Source: Streptomyces griseorubiginosus
Lineage (GTDB): Bacteria; Actinomycetota; Actinomycetes; Streptomycetales; Streptomycetaceae
Length of the DNA stretch: 64,000 bases
Reading direction: 5' to 3'
Assembly (NCBI RefSeq): GCF_001514195.1
Contig: NZ_KQ948741.1
Location: forward strand, 196,905 to 260,904
The translations under genes were made by a program, and so were the position numbers. Positions 42,913-50,990 of this stretch are shown here, piece by piece; the stretch's first letter is position 1, and every line of letters begins with the position of its first letter. Under the pieces are notes generated by a model, which did not search any database, was not told the DNA's origin, and saw only the letters and a program-made list of their open reading frames with translations.

Positions 42913-43051
42913 GGGGCCACTGTGCCCGGGTGCGGGCCCTGGGACAGCTTATTTACGGCCCTGGGCGGCCCGTGTGGGGCCGAACGGGCCCGGGGAGCCA
43001 GGCCCCGGGGGAGCCAGAGGGCACAAGGAGCCAGGAGGGCGCGAGGGCACG

Positions 43052-43083
43052 CGAAGGGCCCCGCCGTGCGGCGGGGCCCTTCG
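43052..43083 (-). terminator. Terminator of crp
   Basis: Arms 43052-43065 and 43070-43083 form a 14-base perfect stem with a GTGC loop, about 22 bases after the crp stop on the minus strand. Confidence 0.8.
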
Positions 43084-43104
43084 AAGTCGTACGGCTGTCC
43101 GCGC

Positions 43105-43779
43105 TCAGCGCGAGCGCTTGGCGAGCCTCTCGACGTCCAGGAGGATCACCGCGCGGGCCTCCAGGCGCAGCCAACCGCGCTGGGCGAAGTCCGCGAGGGC
43201 CTTGTTGACCGTCTCGCGGGAGGCGCCGACCAGCTGGGCCAGCTCCTCCTGGGTGAGGTCGTGGACGACGTGGATGCCCTCCTCGGACTGCACGCCGAAG
43301 CGGCGGGAGAGGTCGAGCAGGGCGCGGGCCACACGGCCGGGGACGTCCGAGAAGACCAGGTCGGACATCGCGTCGTTGGTGCGGCGCAGGCGGCGGGCGA
43401 CGGCGCGCAGCAGTGCGGTGGCCACCTCGGGGCGGGCGTTCAGCCAGGGCTGGAGGTCGCCGTGGCCGAGGCCGAGCAGCTTGACCTCGGTCAGCGCGGT
43501 GGCGGTCGCCGTGCGCGGGCCCGGGTCGAACAGGGACAGTTCGCCGATGAGCTCGCCGGGGCCGACCACGGCGAGCATGTTCTCGCGGCCGTCCGGGGAG
43601 GTGCGGTGGAGCTTGACCTTGCCCTCGGTGACGACGTAGAGCCGGTCGCCCGGGTCGCCCTCGTGGAACAGCGAGTCGCCGCGCGCGAGGGTCACCTCAC
43701 TCATGGAGGCGCGGAGCTCCGCGGACTGCTCGTCGTCGAGTGCCGCGAAGAGCGGGTTGCGCCGGAGGACGTCGTCCAC
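43105..43779 (-). CDS. crp: Crp-family transcription regulator
   Basis: This 224-residue protein has an N-terminal cyclic-nucleotide-binding beta-barrel (GDSLFHEGDPGDRLYVVTEG and GELIGELSLFDPGPRTATAT). The long dimer helix follows, then a C-terminal winged HTH (EELAQLVGASRETVNKALAD). Length and sequence agree with S. coelicolor Crp, which controls germination and antibiotic production. AAGGAGAG precedes the GTG start. The gene is divergent from nth, and a matching Crp site lies between them, which suggests autoregulation. Confidence 0.92.
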   Translation of the reverse strand: MDDVLRRNPLFAALDDEQSAELRASMSEVTLARGDSLFHEGDPGDRLYVVTEGKVKLHRTSPDGRENMLAVVGPGELIGELSLFDPGPRTATATALTEVKLLGLGHGDLQPWLNARPEVATALLRAVARRLRRTNDAMSDLVFSDVPGRVARALLDLSRRFGVQSEEGIHVVHDLTQEELAQLVGASRETVNKALADFAQRGWLRLEARAVILLDVERLAKRSR

Positions 43780-43869
43780 GAGTTCTCTCCTTGTCGACCT
43801 GCTCAGGGAATCTTGTTCCCCCTTGGTACCAGGGGAACCCGGTGCCCATTTTGCCGGACGGTCCAAACA

Positions 43870-43883
43870 GTGTGATCTGTCAC
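43870..43883. promoter_or_regulatory. Likely Crp-binding site
   Basis: GTGTGATCTGTCAC fits the Streptomyces Crp consensus GTG(N6)GNCAC. It lies 91 bases before the crp start and 104 bases before the nth start, so it could control both genes. Confidence 0.6.
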
Positions 43884-43986
43884 AAGGATGCCGCACACAT
43901 GTCCTGGGGTAAGCGGCAGGGGTCCAATTGGGGGCCGGTCCCCGGGGTCCGGGGCGGATGTCAGTGCCGGGCCCTAGGCTGGCCGG

Positions 43987-45135
43987 GTGTCCAAAACGCC
44001 GGTGAGAGCACAGGCCGAGGGGGCTGGGCAGGTGGTTGCACGTCGGGATTCCGCTGTGGGCGAACAGGGCGCCGGGGGTGGGAAGAAAACGGCAAAAGCG
44101 GCAGGGAAGGCTCCGGTGAACCCGGTGAAGAAGAGCGCTTCGGCGAAGAAGGCGGCTCCGGTCGAGAAGGCTGCCGGGAGCAAGAAGGCCGCTCCGGTCG
44201 AGAGGGCCGCTCCGGTCGAGAAGGCTGCTGCGAGCAAGAAGGCCGCTGCGGGTAAGAAGGCTGCTCCGGTCAAGGAGGCGGCCGTGGCCCCCAAGAAGGC
44301 GGCTGCCGCGGTGAAGAAGGCGTCGGCTGCCAAGACGGTCGCGCCCAAGCCGCCGCGGAACGAGTCGCACACCGCCCTCGTGCGCCGTGCCCGGCGTATC
44401 AACCGCGAGCTCGCCGAGGTGTTCCCGTACGCCCACCCCGAGTTGGACTTCGAGAACCCCTTCCAGCTGATCGTGGCCACCGTGCTGTCCGCGCAGACCA
44501 CCGACCTGAGGGTCAATCAGACGACTCCCTCGCTCTTCGCGAAGTACCCCACCCCCGAGGACCTGGCCGCGGCGAACCCCGAGGAGGTCGAGGAGATCCT
44601 GCGGCCGACCGGGTTCTTCCGGGCCAAGACCAAGTCGGTGATAGGGCTGTCGAAGGCGCTCGTGGAGAACCACGCGGGGGAGGTGCCGGGGCGGCTCGAA
44701 GACCTCGTCAAGCTGCCCGGGGTGGGCCGCAAGACCGCCTTCGTGGTGCTGGGCAACGCGTTCGGGCGGCCCGGCATCACCGTGGACACGCACTTCCAGC
44801 GGCTGGTCAAGCGGTGGCAGTGGACCGAGGAGAGCGAGCCCGACAAGATCGAGGCCGCCGTTGCCGCGCTCTTCCCGAAGAGCGACTGGACCGACCTCTC
44901 GCACCACGTCATCTGGCACGGCCGCCGGATCTGCCACGCCCGTAAGCCCGCGTGCGGCGCCTGCCCCATCGCGCCCCTCTGCCCGGCCTACGGCGAGGGC
45001 GAGACGGACCCGGACAAGGCGGCCAAGCTCCTCAAGTACGAGAAGGGCGGCTTCCCGGGCCAGCGCCTGAACCCACCGCAGGCCTACCTGGACGCCGGCG
45101 GCAAGGCCGCACCGCCGTTGGGGGCCGCCGGGTGA
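43987..45135 (+). CDS. nth: Endonuclease III with histone-H1-like N-terminal tail
   Basis: In this 382-residue protein, residues ~120-365 are a complete endonuclease III. FQLIVATVLSAQTTD is followed by helix-hairpin-helix LPGVGRKTAFVVLG with the catalytic lysine, TVDTHFQRL with the catalytic aspartate, and the iron-sulfur loop CHARKPACGACPIAPLC. The first ~118 residues are a Lys/Ala/Pro-rich tail with repeats of KKAAPVEKAA type, resembling linker-histone or HupS tails. The enzyme excises oxidised pyrimidines. The tail probably raises DNA affinity. The frame is continuous from GTG with no better start inside the tail. Confidence 0.92.
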   Translation: MSKTPVRAQAEGAGQVVARRDSAVGEQGAGGGKKTAKAAGKAPVNPVKKSASAKKAAPVEKAAGSKKAAPVERAAPVEKAAASKKAAAGKKAAPVKEAAVAPKKAAAAVKKASAAKTVAPKPPRNESHTALVRRARRINRELAEVFPYAHPELDFENPFQLIVATVLSAQTTDLRVNQTTPSLFAKYPTPEDLAAANPEEVEEILRPTGFFRAKTKSVIGLSKALVENHAGEVPGRLEDLVKLPGVGRKTAFVVLGNAFGRPGITVDTHFQRLVKRWQWTEESEPDKIEAAVAALFPKSDWTDLSHHVIWHGRRICHARKPACGACPIAPLCPAYGEGETDPDKAAKLLKYEKGGFPGQRLNPPQAYLDAGGKAAPPLGAAG

Positions 45136-45397
45136 GGGTGAGCGTGTGGACCGGGTCGTCGGTGGAGCGGAGAGTCGGGTCCGGGTGTGCGCGGGGGGCG
45201 GTTCGGTCCGGTCGGCGAGGCTGGGGCCGCGGGGCGCACTCACGGCCTCTGCCGGTGCCGAGGGCTGCTTCCGTCCTGCGGCCCGCGTCGGTGCCGAGCC
45301 GCTTGCAGGATTTCCTCCGGCCGTCCCGTCGGGCGGAGTGCGACCGTGTGCCGGGCGGGTGCCTGGGGGCGGCGACTCCGAACCCGACCAGGTCATC

Positions 45398-45505
45398 GCG
45401 GCGGACCGGAGCATCGGCCCCGGCCGAAGCGTTGCGCCGGACCGGAGCGTCGGTCCTGCTCGAAGGGTCGCGCCGGACCGGAGCGTCCGCCCCGCGCCAA
45501 CCGGC
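45398..45505. repeat. Three 36-base tandem units in the nth/NUDIX gap
   Basis: Units at 45398, 45434 and 45470 share the core CCGGACCGGAGCGTC. The 490 bases between nth and the NUDIX gene contain no convincing gene on either strand. A minus-strand frame would read these units as a 12-residue repeat, but it runs antisense to both flanking genes. Confidence 0.7.
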
Positions 45506-45625
45506 CGCCACGGGTAACCGCCCCCCTGCACGCCCCGGACCCCCGTCACCGCAAACACACGCAGCCCGGACGGAACGATCTAGGGCCCTTCGGGCGTTGA
45601 GTGGTGCAGGACGACGGGGGTGGCG

Positions 45626-46315
45626 ATGACACGGGCGAGCCATACGGAGGGCGTGACGCTCAGCAAGGAGGGTCTGCCGGGCTGGCTGGATCCGGTGGTG
45701 CACGCCGTGGAGACGGTCGAGCCGCTCCAGCTGAGCCGCTTCCTGCCGCCGAAGAACGGCGCCGGCCGGCAGTCGGCGGTGCTGGTCCTGTTCGGCGAGG
45801 GCGAGCGCGGTCCCGAGCTGCTGCTCATGGAGCGGGCGAGTTCCCTCAGGTCGCATGCCGGGCAGCCCTCCTTCCCCGGCGGTGCCCTCGACCCGGAGGA
45901 CGGCGACCCGAAGGGCGACGGTCCGCTCAGGGCCGCCCTGCGGGAGGCCGAGGAGGAGACCGGCCTCGATCCGCGCGGTGTCCAGCTCTTCGGGGTGCTG
46001 CCCAAGCTGTACATCCCGGTCAGCGGCTTCGTGGTGACCCCGGTGCTGGGCTGGTGGCGCGAGCCGAGCCCGGTCGGTGTCGTGGACCCGAACGAGACCG
46101 CCCGCGTCTTCACCGTCCCCGTGGCGGATCTCACGGACCCCGACAACCGTGCGACGACCGTGCACCCCAGCGGCTACCGAGGTCCGGCATTCCTGGTCGA
46201 ATCGGCCCTTGTCTGGGGCTTCACCGCCGGGATCATCGACCGGCTCCTGCACTTCGCGGGGTGGGAGCGCCCCTGGGACCGCGAGAAGCAGGTCCCGCTC
46301 GACTGGCGCGCATGA
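45626..46315 (+). CDS. NUDIX hydrolase, CoA pyrophosphatase-like
   Basis: This 229-residue protein has GQPSFPGGALDPEDGDPKGD followed by AALREAEEETGLDP, a complete NUDIX box (GGx...REAEEETGLD). Together with the upstream pattern LLLMERASSLRSHAGQPSFP, it is typical of CoA diphosphatases. ATG 45626 is chosen; GTG 45620 and GTG 45653 (good GGAGG) are alternatives. It directly precedes the MarP protease gene, as Rv3672c precedes marP in mycobacteria. Confidence 0.85.
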   Translation: MTRASHTEGVTLSKEGLPGWLDPVVHAVETVEPLQLSRFLPPKNGAGRQSAVLVLFGEGERGPELLLMERASSLRSHAGQPSFPGGALDPEDGDPKGDGPLRAALREAEEETGLDPRGVQLFGVLPKLYIPVSGFVVTPVLGWWREPSPVGVVDPNETARVFTVPVADLTDPDNRATTVHPSGYRGPAFLVESALVWGFTAGIIDRLLHFAGWERPWDREKQVPLDWRA

Positions 46316-46328
46316 CAGGGTGGCGTTC

Positions 46329-47528
46329 GTGAACGTGCTGGACATCCTGTTGCTGGTCGCCGCCGTGTGGTTCGCGATCGTCGGCTACCGCCAGGGCTTC
46401 GTCGTCGGCATCCTGTCGGTGATCGGGTTCCTGGGCGGCGGCCTCGTGGCCGTCTACACGCTGCCCGTCGTGTGGGACGCGGTGACCGACCACGCGGTGG
46501 TCGGCACGGTCGCCGCCGTGGTCGGCGTGGTGGTCGTCATCGTCTGCGCCTCCGTCGGCCAGGCCCTGACCACCCATCTGGGCAACAAGCTGCGCCGGTA
46601 CATCACCTGGTCCCCGGCCCGCGCCCTGGACGCGACCGGCGGCGCCCTGGTCAACGTCCTCGCGATGCTCCTGGTCGCCTGGCTGATCGGGGCCACCCTC
46701 GCGCAGACCACCATGCCGACGGTCGGCAAGGAGGTCCGCGGCTCCAAGGTGCTCCTCGGCGTCCAGGAGGCCCTGCCCTCCGACGCCGACACCTGGTTCA
46801 AGGACTTCACCTCGGTCCTCGCGCAGAACGGCTTCCCGCAGGTCTTCAGCCCGTTCTCCGACGAGCCGATCAAGGAGGTCCAGCCGCCCGACCCGAAGCT
46901 CGCGAACAGTGCGGTCGCCACCCGGGCCCAGCGCTCCATCGTCAAGGTCATGGGCACCGCGCAGAGCTGCGGCAAGGTCCTGGAGGGCACCGGCTTCGTC
47001 TTCGGCGACCGCCGCGTGATGACCAACGCGCATGTCGTCGGCGGGGTCGACGAGCCCACCGTCCAGATAGGCGGCGAGGGCAGGAAGTACGACGCCACGG
47101 TCGTCCTCTACGACTGGCAGCGCGACATCGCCGTACTGGACGTGCCCGATCTCGACGCGCCCGCCCTGAAGTTCACGTCCGAGGACGCGGCCAGCGGGAA
47201 CAGCGCGATCGTCGCCGGCTTCCCGGAGAACGGCTCGTACGACGTCCGTCCCGCGCGGGTGCGCGGGCGCATCGACGCCCACGGACCGGACATCTACCAC
47301 CGCGGCACCGTCAGCCGCGATGTGTACTCCCTCTACGCGACCGTCCGCCAGGGCAACTCCGGCGGCCCGCTGCTCACCCCGGAGGGCAAGGTGTACGGCG
47401 TGGTCTTCGCGAAGTCGCTCGACGACCCGGACACCGGGTACGCGCTCACCGCCGACGAGATCCAGCCGGACATCGCCAAGGGGCGCACCGCGAACCAGCA
47501 GGTGGACAGCGACAGCTGCGCGCTCTGA
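46329..47528 (+). CDS. MarP-like membrane serine protease
   Basis: This 399-residue protein has four N-terminal membrane helices of CvpA type (NVLDILLLVAAVWFAIVGYR and others) ending near residue 125. A trypsin-like periplasmic protease domain follows. The catalytic triad is His at about 235 (MTNAHVVGG), Asp at about 266 (RDIAVLDV) and Ser at about 344 (RQGNSGGPLL). In M. tuberculosis the homologue protects against acid stress by processing peptidoglycan hydrolases. GTG 46329, with AGGG eight bases upstream, is preferred over GTG 46320. The stop codon lies inside the first of three direct repeats. Confidence 0.9.
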   Translation: MNVLDILLLVAAVWFAIVGYRQGFVVGILSVIGFLGGGLVAVYTLPVVWDAVTDHAVVGTVAAVVGVVVVIVCASVGQALTTHLGNKLRRYITWSPARALDATGGALVNVLAMLLVAWLIGATLAQTTMPTVGKEVRGSKVLLGVQEALPSDADTWFKDFTSVLAQNGFPQVFSPFSDEPIKEVQPPDPKLANSAVATRAQRSIVKVMGTAQSCGKVLEGTGFVFGDRRVMTNAHVVGGVDEPTVQIGGEGRKYDATVVLYDWQRDIAVLDVPDLDAPALKFTSEDAASGNSAIVAGFPENGSYDVRPARVRGRIDAHGPDIYHRGTVSRDVYSLYATVRQGNSGGPLLTPEGKVYGVVFAKSLDDPDTGYALTADEIQPDIAKGRTANQQVDSDSCAL

Positions 47529-47607
47529 GGGGTGTCAGAAGCGGCTGCGGGCCCTGAGGGGTGTCAGAAGCGGCCGCGCGCTGAGGGGTGTCAGAAGAGG
47601 GCCGCGT
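47525..47607 (+). repeat. Three tandem units starting at the marP stop
   Basis: CTGAGGGGTGTCAGAAG recurs at 47525, 47554 and 47581 with 27-29-base spacing; the first copy contains the marP TGA. The remaining ~310 bases to the epoxide-hydrolase-like gene show no gene. Confidence 0.8.
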
Positions 47608-47919
47608 CAGCCTCGGGGGTGACGCAGGCGTACCGAGACCCAGCGGGCCCGGCGGCGCAGGATGCGCGGGATCCCCACCCTCAGGTCCGTTCCGCCCGCG
47701 AGTTGCGGGGAACCCCCTTGGTGGTGGGAGCTCAGGGCAGCGCCCGAGCGTCGATTGCGTGCTGCGTCACCGTAGTCGTGCGTCCAGCCCATACCCCGAC
47801 GTTTGCCCCTGCCCCAAGGTCGATAACCTCCCCCACGCCCCCCAATTGGCCTATGCGCCGGGCAAGTGGCCGTTCGTAGGACAGGTGTTCAGGTCCGGAT
47901 ACCGGGCGCGACGGAACGG

Positions 47920-48861
47920 TCACCGATCGGGCTCGGGATCCTTCAGCCAATTGATCAGTTCGGTCGAGAAAGCGACCGGATCCTCTTCGTGCGGGAAGTG
48001 CCCGAGACCGTCGAACAGCCGCCAGCGGTACGGCGCTTCGACGTACTCCCCGGAGCCCGCCGCGCTCCTGGTCCGCATCACCGGGTCGAGCGAGCCGTGC
48101 AGGTGCAGGGTCGGCACCCGGACGGGCCGCTTCATCCGCCGGTTGAACTGGATGCCGTCGGGCCGCGCCATCGACCGCACCATCCACCGGTACGGCTCGA
48201 TGGAGCAGTGCGCCGTGGAGGGGATGCAGATCGCCTTCCGGTACGTGTCCACCGCCTCGTCGTCCGGCAGGCGCGGCCCGGACCAGTCCCGGATCAGCTC
48301 GGCGACCAGCGCGCCGTCGTCCGCGGTGAGCTGCCGCTCCGGGATCCACGGCCGCTGGAACCCCCAGATGTAGGAGCCGGCGCGGGTCTGACGGACGTCG
48401 GAGAGCATGGCCGAGCGCCAGCGCCGGGGATGCGGCATCGAGGAGACCGCGAGCCGCCGTACGAGCTTGGGGCGCATCGCGGCCGCCGTCCACGCCAGAT
48501 AGCCGCCCAGGTCATGGCCGACCAGGGCGGCGTCCGGTTCGCCGAGGGAGCGGATCACGCCGGTGACGTCGAGCGCCAGGTTGGCGGGGTCGTAGCCGCG
48601 CGGGGTGCGGTCGCTGCCGCCGACCCCGCGCAGGTCCATGGCCACGGCCCGGAAACCGGCGTCGGCCAGCGCCTCCAGCTGGTGCCGCCAGGTCCACCAG
48701 AACTGCGGGAAGCCGTGCAGGAACATCACCAGCGGTCCGTCGCCCATCTCGGCGATGTGGAAGCGCGCGCCGTTGGCGGCCACGTCCCGGTGCGTCCAGG
48801 GACCGTCGGGCCGTACGAGGGACGCGGGCTGCTGCGCCGGAGAGGCGGCGGGATCCGTCAT
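47920..48861 (-). CDS. Alpha/beta hydrolase, epoxide-hydrolase-like (EphE position)
   Basis: This 313-residue protein has the oxyanion motif LHGFPQFWWTWRHQLEAL and the nucleophile elbow LVGHDLGGYLAW with an aspartate nucleophile, as in epoxide hydrolases and haloalkane dehalogenases. The late LGHFPHEEDPV holds the catalytic histidine. The family detoxifies or metabolises lipid epoxides. It is co-transcribed with the holin-like gene upstream (ATGA overlap) and occupies the ephE position of the conserved cluster. Confidence 0.88.
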   Translation of the reverse strand: MTDPAASPAQQPASLVRPDGPWTHRDVAANGARFHIAEMGDGPLVMFLHGFPQFWWTWRHQLEALADAGFRAVAMDLRGVGGSDRTPRGYDPANLALDVTGVIRSLGEPDAALVGHDLGGYLAWTAAAMRPKLVRRLAVSSMPHPRRWRSAMLSDVRQTRAGSYIWGFQRPWIPERQLTADDGALVAELIRDWSGPRLPDDEAVDTYRKAICIPSTAHCSIEPYRWMVRSMARPDGIQFNRRMKRPVRVPTLHLHGSLDPVMRTRSAAGSGEYVEAPYRWRLFDGLGHFPHEEDPVAFSTELINWLKDPEPDR

Positions 48862-49364
48862 GACGACGAGCGTGCCACAGCCTCGATGGCCTTGGTCTCC
48901 CGGACTCGCTCCTCCAGGACCTTGTTGTCGTTGCCGGGCCGCGGGTGCGGCTTCGCGTTCTGGAGGACGCCGGCCGTCTCCTTCATCGACGCCGCGACCT
49001 TCTGCGGGCCCTTGCCCTTCTGCGCCTTCTTCGCGAAGACCACGCCGATCAGCGCGAGGACGAGTGCGACGAGGACGTTGGCCGCGAAGGACAGCAGGAA
49101 GCAGACCGCGAGGTTCCAGTCGCTCCAGGTCCGGATGCCGTACGCCAGCGCGAAGCTCAGCATCGGCAGGGAGAACACCAGCACCGCGCCGGCCACGCTG
49201 AACATGCCGCCGCTCACGGCGCCGCGCTTGACGTCCTGCTTCAACTGCGCCTTGGCCAGCGCGATCTCGTCGTGCACCAGCGCGGACATCTCGGTCGTCG
49301 CCGAGGCGAACAGTTGGCCGATGCTGCGTTCGGCGCCGACCGGGCTGCCGTCGGGTGCGCTCAT
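48858..49364 (-). CDS. Actinobacterial holin-X-type membrane protein (DUF1469)
   Basis: This 168-residue protein has an N-terminal amphipathic helix (SATTEMSALVHDEIALAKAQL), two membrane helices (FSVAGAVLVFSLPMLSFALA and FLLSFAANVLVALVLALIGV) and a basic C-terminal tail. Despite the family name, these proteins are chromosomal and of unknown function. ATG 49364 follows a GGAGAGGGAG; a second ATG six codons upstream is possible. It precedes the epoxide-hydrolase-like gene with an ATGA overlap. Confidence 0.85.
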   Translation of the reverse strand: MSAPDGSPVGAERSIGQLFASATTEMSALVHDEIALAKAQLKQDVKRGAVSGGMFSVAGAVLVFSLPMLSFALAYGIRTWSDWNLAVCFLLSFAANVLVALVLALIGVVFAKKAQKGKGPQKVAASMKETAGVLQNAKPHPRPGNDNKVLEERVRETKAIEAVARSSS

Positions 49365-49426
49365 CGCGGTCTCCCTCTCCATGGGACTGCTGGGTGTGCC
49401 GTGTCTTTTTGTACCGTCCCGTCAGA

Positions 49427-50845
49427 TCATGCCCGACGGTCGTCGTCCTCGCCTGCCCCGCCCGTCACTTCGGCAAGCCGCTCGGCCGTCTTGAGCTCGG
49501 CGATCCGGCGGTGTTCGGCGGCCTTGCGCTCGTGGATGGCCGCCATGCGCAGGTGGTAGGCCGGGTCGTCCTGCTCGTAGACGTCCGGGATGCCGTCGAG
49601 GTCCTCGTCGCGCTCCTCCGTCTCGTACAGCGCCCGGTACTTGGCGTTGCGCAGCTTCAGCAGCACGGTCGCGAGACCGGCCGCGATCAGCGACGCGACG
49701 AGTACGGCGGCCTTGACCTCGTCCGTGGTGGACGCGTCGCCGTCGAAGGCGAGCTCCCCGATGAGCAGCGACACCGTGAACCCGATGCCGGCCAGGGTCG
49801 CCACCGCGAACACGTCGGCCCACGCGAGGTCGTCGCTGAGCGAGGCCCGGGTGAAGCGGGCCGTCAGCCAGGTCCCGCCGAAGATGCCGAGCGCCTTGCC
49901 GAGGACCAGTCCAAGAAGCACGCCCAGCGTCTCCGGCCGGGTGAACACATCGCCGAGCGCGCCGCCGGAGACGGAGACGCCCGCGCTGAAGAGGGCGAAC
50001 AGGGGCACGGCCAGGCCGGCCGAGAGCGGTCGTACGAGATGCTCGATCCGCTCGCCGGGGGACTGCTCCTCGTCGTCCCGCCGGGTGCAGCGCAGCATCA
50101 GGCCCATCGCGACGCCCGCGACGGTGGCGTGCACCCCGCTGTTGTACATCAGCGCCCAGATCACCAGCGCGAGCGGGACGTAGACGTACCACCCGCGTAC
50201 GCCCTTGCGCAGCAGCAGCCAGAAGACCGCGAGGCCGAGGGCCGCGCCGCCGAGCGCGGCGAGGTCGATGTCGGCGGTGAAGAAGATCGCGATGATCAGG
50301 ATCGCGCAGAGGTCGTCGACGACGGCGAGGGTGAGCAGGAAGGCGCGCAGGGCGCTCGGCAGCCAGGTGCCGATGACGGCGAGCACGGCGAGCGCGAAGG
50401 CGATGTCGGTGGCCGTGGGCACGGCCCAGCCAGCGAGTGAGCCGCCGCCGGTGAGGTTGGTGAGCGTGTAGACGAGCGCCGGTACGGCCATTCCGCACAG
50501 GGCGGCGACCACGGGCAGCGCGGCCGCCCTGGGGTCCTTGAGGTCACCGGCGACGAGTTCGCGCTTGAGTTCGATGCCGGCGACGAAGAAGAAGATCGCG
50601 AGCAGGCCGTCGGCCGCCCAGTGTTCGATCGACAGGTGGAGGCCGAGTGCCTCGGGGCCGAGGTGGAAGTGGCTGACGCTCTCGTAGCTGTCGTGCAGTG
50701 CGGGGACGTTCGCCCAGATCAGCGCGGTCACCGCGGCGGCGAGCAGCAGGACTCCGCCGACCGTCTCGGTGCGCAGCGCGTTCGCGACGAAGGTCCGCTC
50801 GGGGAGGGAGAGCCGGCCGAGGGCCTTGCGGGTGGGCGTGGGCAT
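49427..50845 (-). CDS. nhaA: Na+/H+ antiporter NhaA
   Basis: This 472-residue protein has the family signatures FFFVAGIELKREL, PTATDIAFALAVLAV and VVDDLCAILIIAIFF, the last containing the paired aspartates that bind sodium and protons. About 12 membrane helices are present, and the C-terminal ~60 residues form a charged cytoplasmic tail (AIHERKAAEHRRIAELK) not found in enterobacterial NhaA. A GGAGGT lies seven bases before the ATG. It exports sodium in exchange for protons. Confidence 0.92.
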   Translation of the reverse strand: MPTPTRKALGRLSLPERTFVANALRTETVGGVLLLAAAVTALIWANVPALHDSYESVSHFHLGPEALGLHLSIEHWAADGLLAIFFFVAGIELKRELVAGDLKDPRAAALPVVAALCGMAVPALVYTLTNLTGGGSLAGWAVPTATDIAFALAVLAVIGTWLPSALRAFLLTLAVVDDLCAILIIAIFFTADIDLAALGGAALGLAVFWLLLRKGVRGWYVYVPLALVIWALMYNSGVHATVAGVAMGLMLRCTRRDDEEQSPGERIEHLVRPLSAGLAVPLFALFSAGVSVSGGALGDVFTRPETLGVLLGLVLGKALGIFGGTWLTARFTRASLSDDLAWADVFAVATLAGIGFTVSLLIGELAFDGDASTTDEVKAAVLVASLIAAGLATVLLKLRNAKYRALYETEERDEDLDGIPDVYEQDDPAYHLRMAAIHERKAAEHRRIAELKTAERLAEVTGGAGEDDDRRA

Positions 50846-50926
50846 CGGGGGGACCTCCGGTCGGTGGGCAGGACAGTGCTGCTCGCCGACCAGACTTCCC
50901 GGCACACCTTGGGTCACGCTGCTTTG

Positions 50927-50974
50927 TTTAGGTTACCTAAAAGGGGCGCTCGACGCTTTCGCGCCGGGCGCCCC
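50927..50974 (-). terminator. Hairpin between acs and nhaA with an AT-rich palindrome
   Basis: GGGGCGC (50943) pairs with GCGCCCC (ending 50974) just after the acs stop on the minus strand, and the near-palindrome TTTAGGTTACCTAAA (50927-50941) supplies a T-rich tail. This probably ends acs transcription before nhaA. Confidence 0.6.
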
Positions 50975-50990
50975 CTCGGAGCCGTGCGGG

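Noticed and set aside
45032..46345. 437-codon minus-strand frame across the nth/NUDIX region
   Set aside because: It is antisense to two clear genes and exists because of their codon bias; the 12-residue repeat comes from the 36-base DNA repeat.
50927..50941. TTTAGGTTACCTAAA as a DmdR/IdeR iron box
   Set aside because: The iron box consensus is 19 bases with wider arm spacing; this 15-base palindrome is too short and is better explained as part of the acs terminator.
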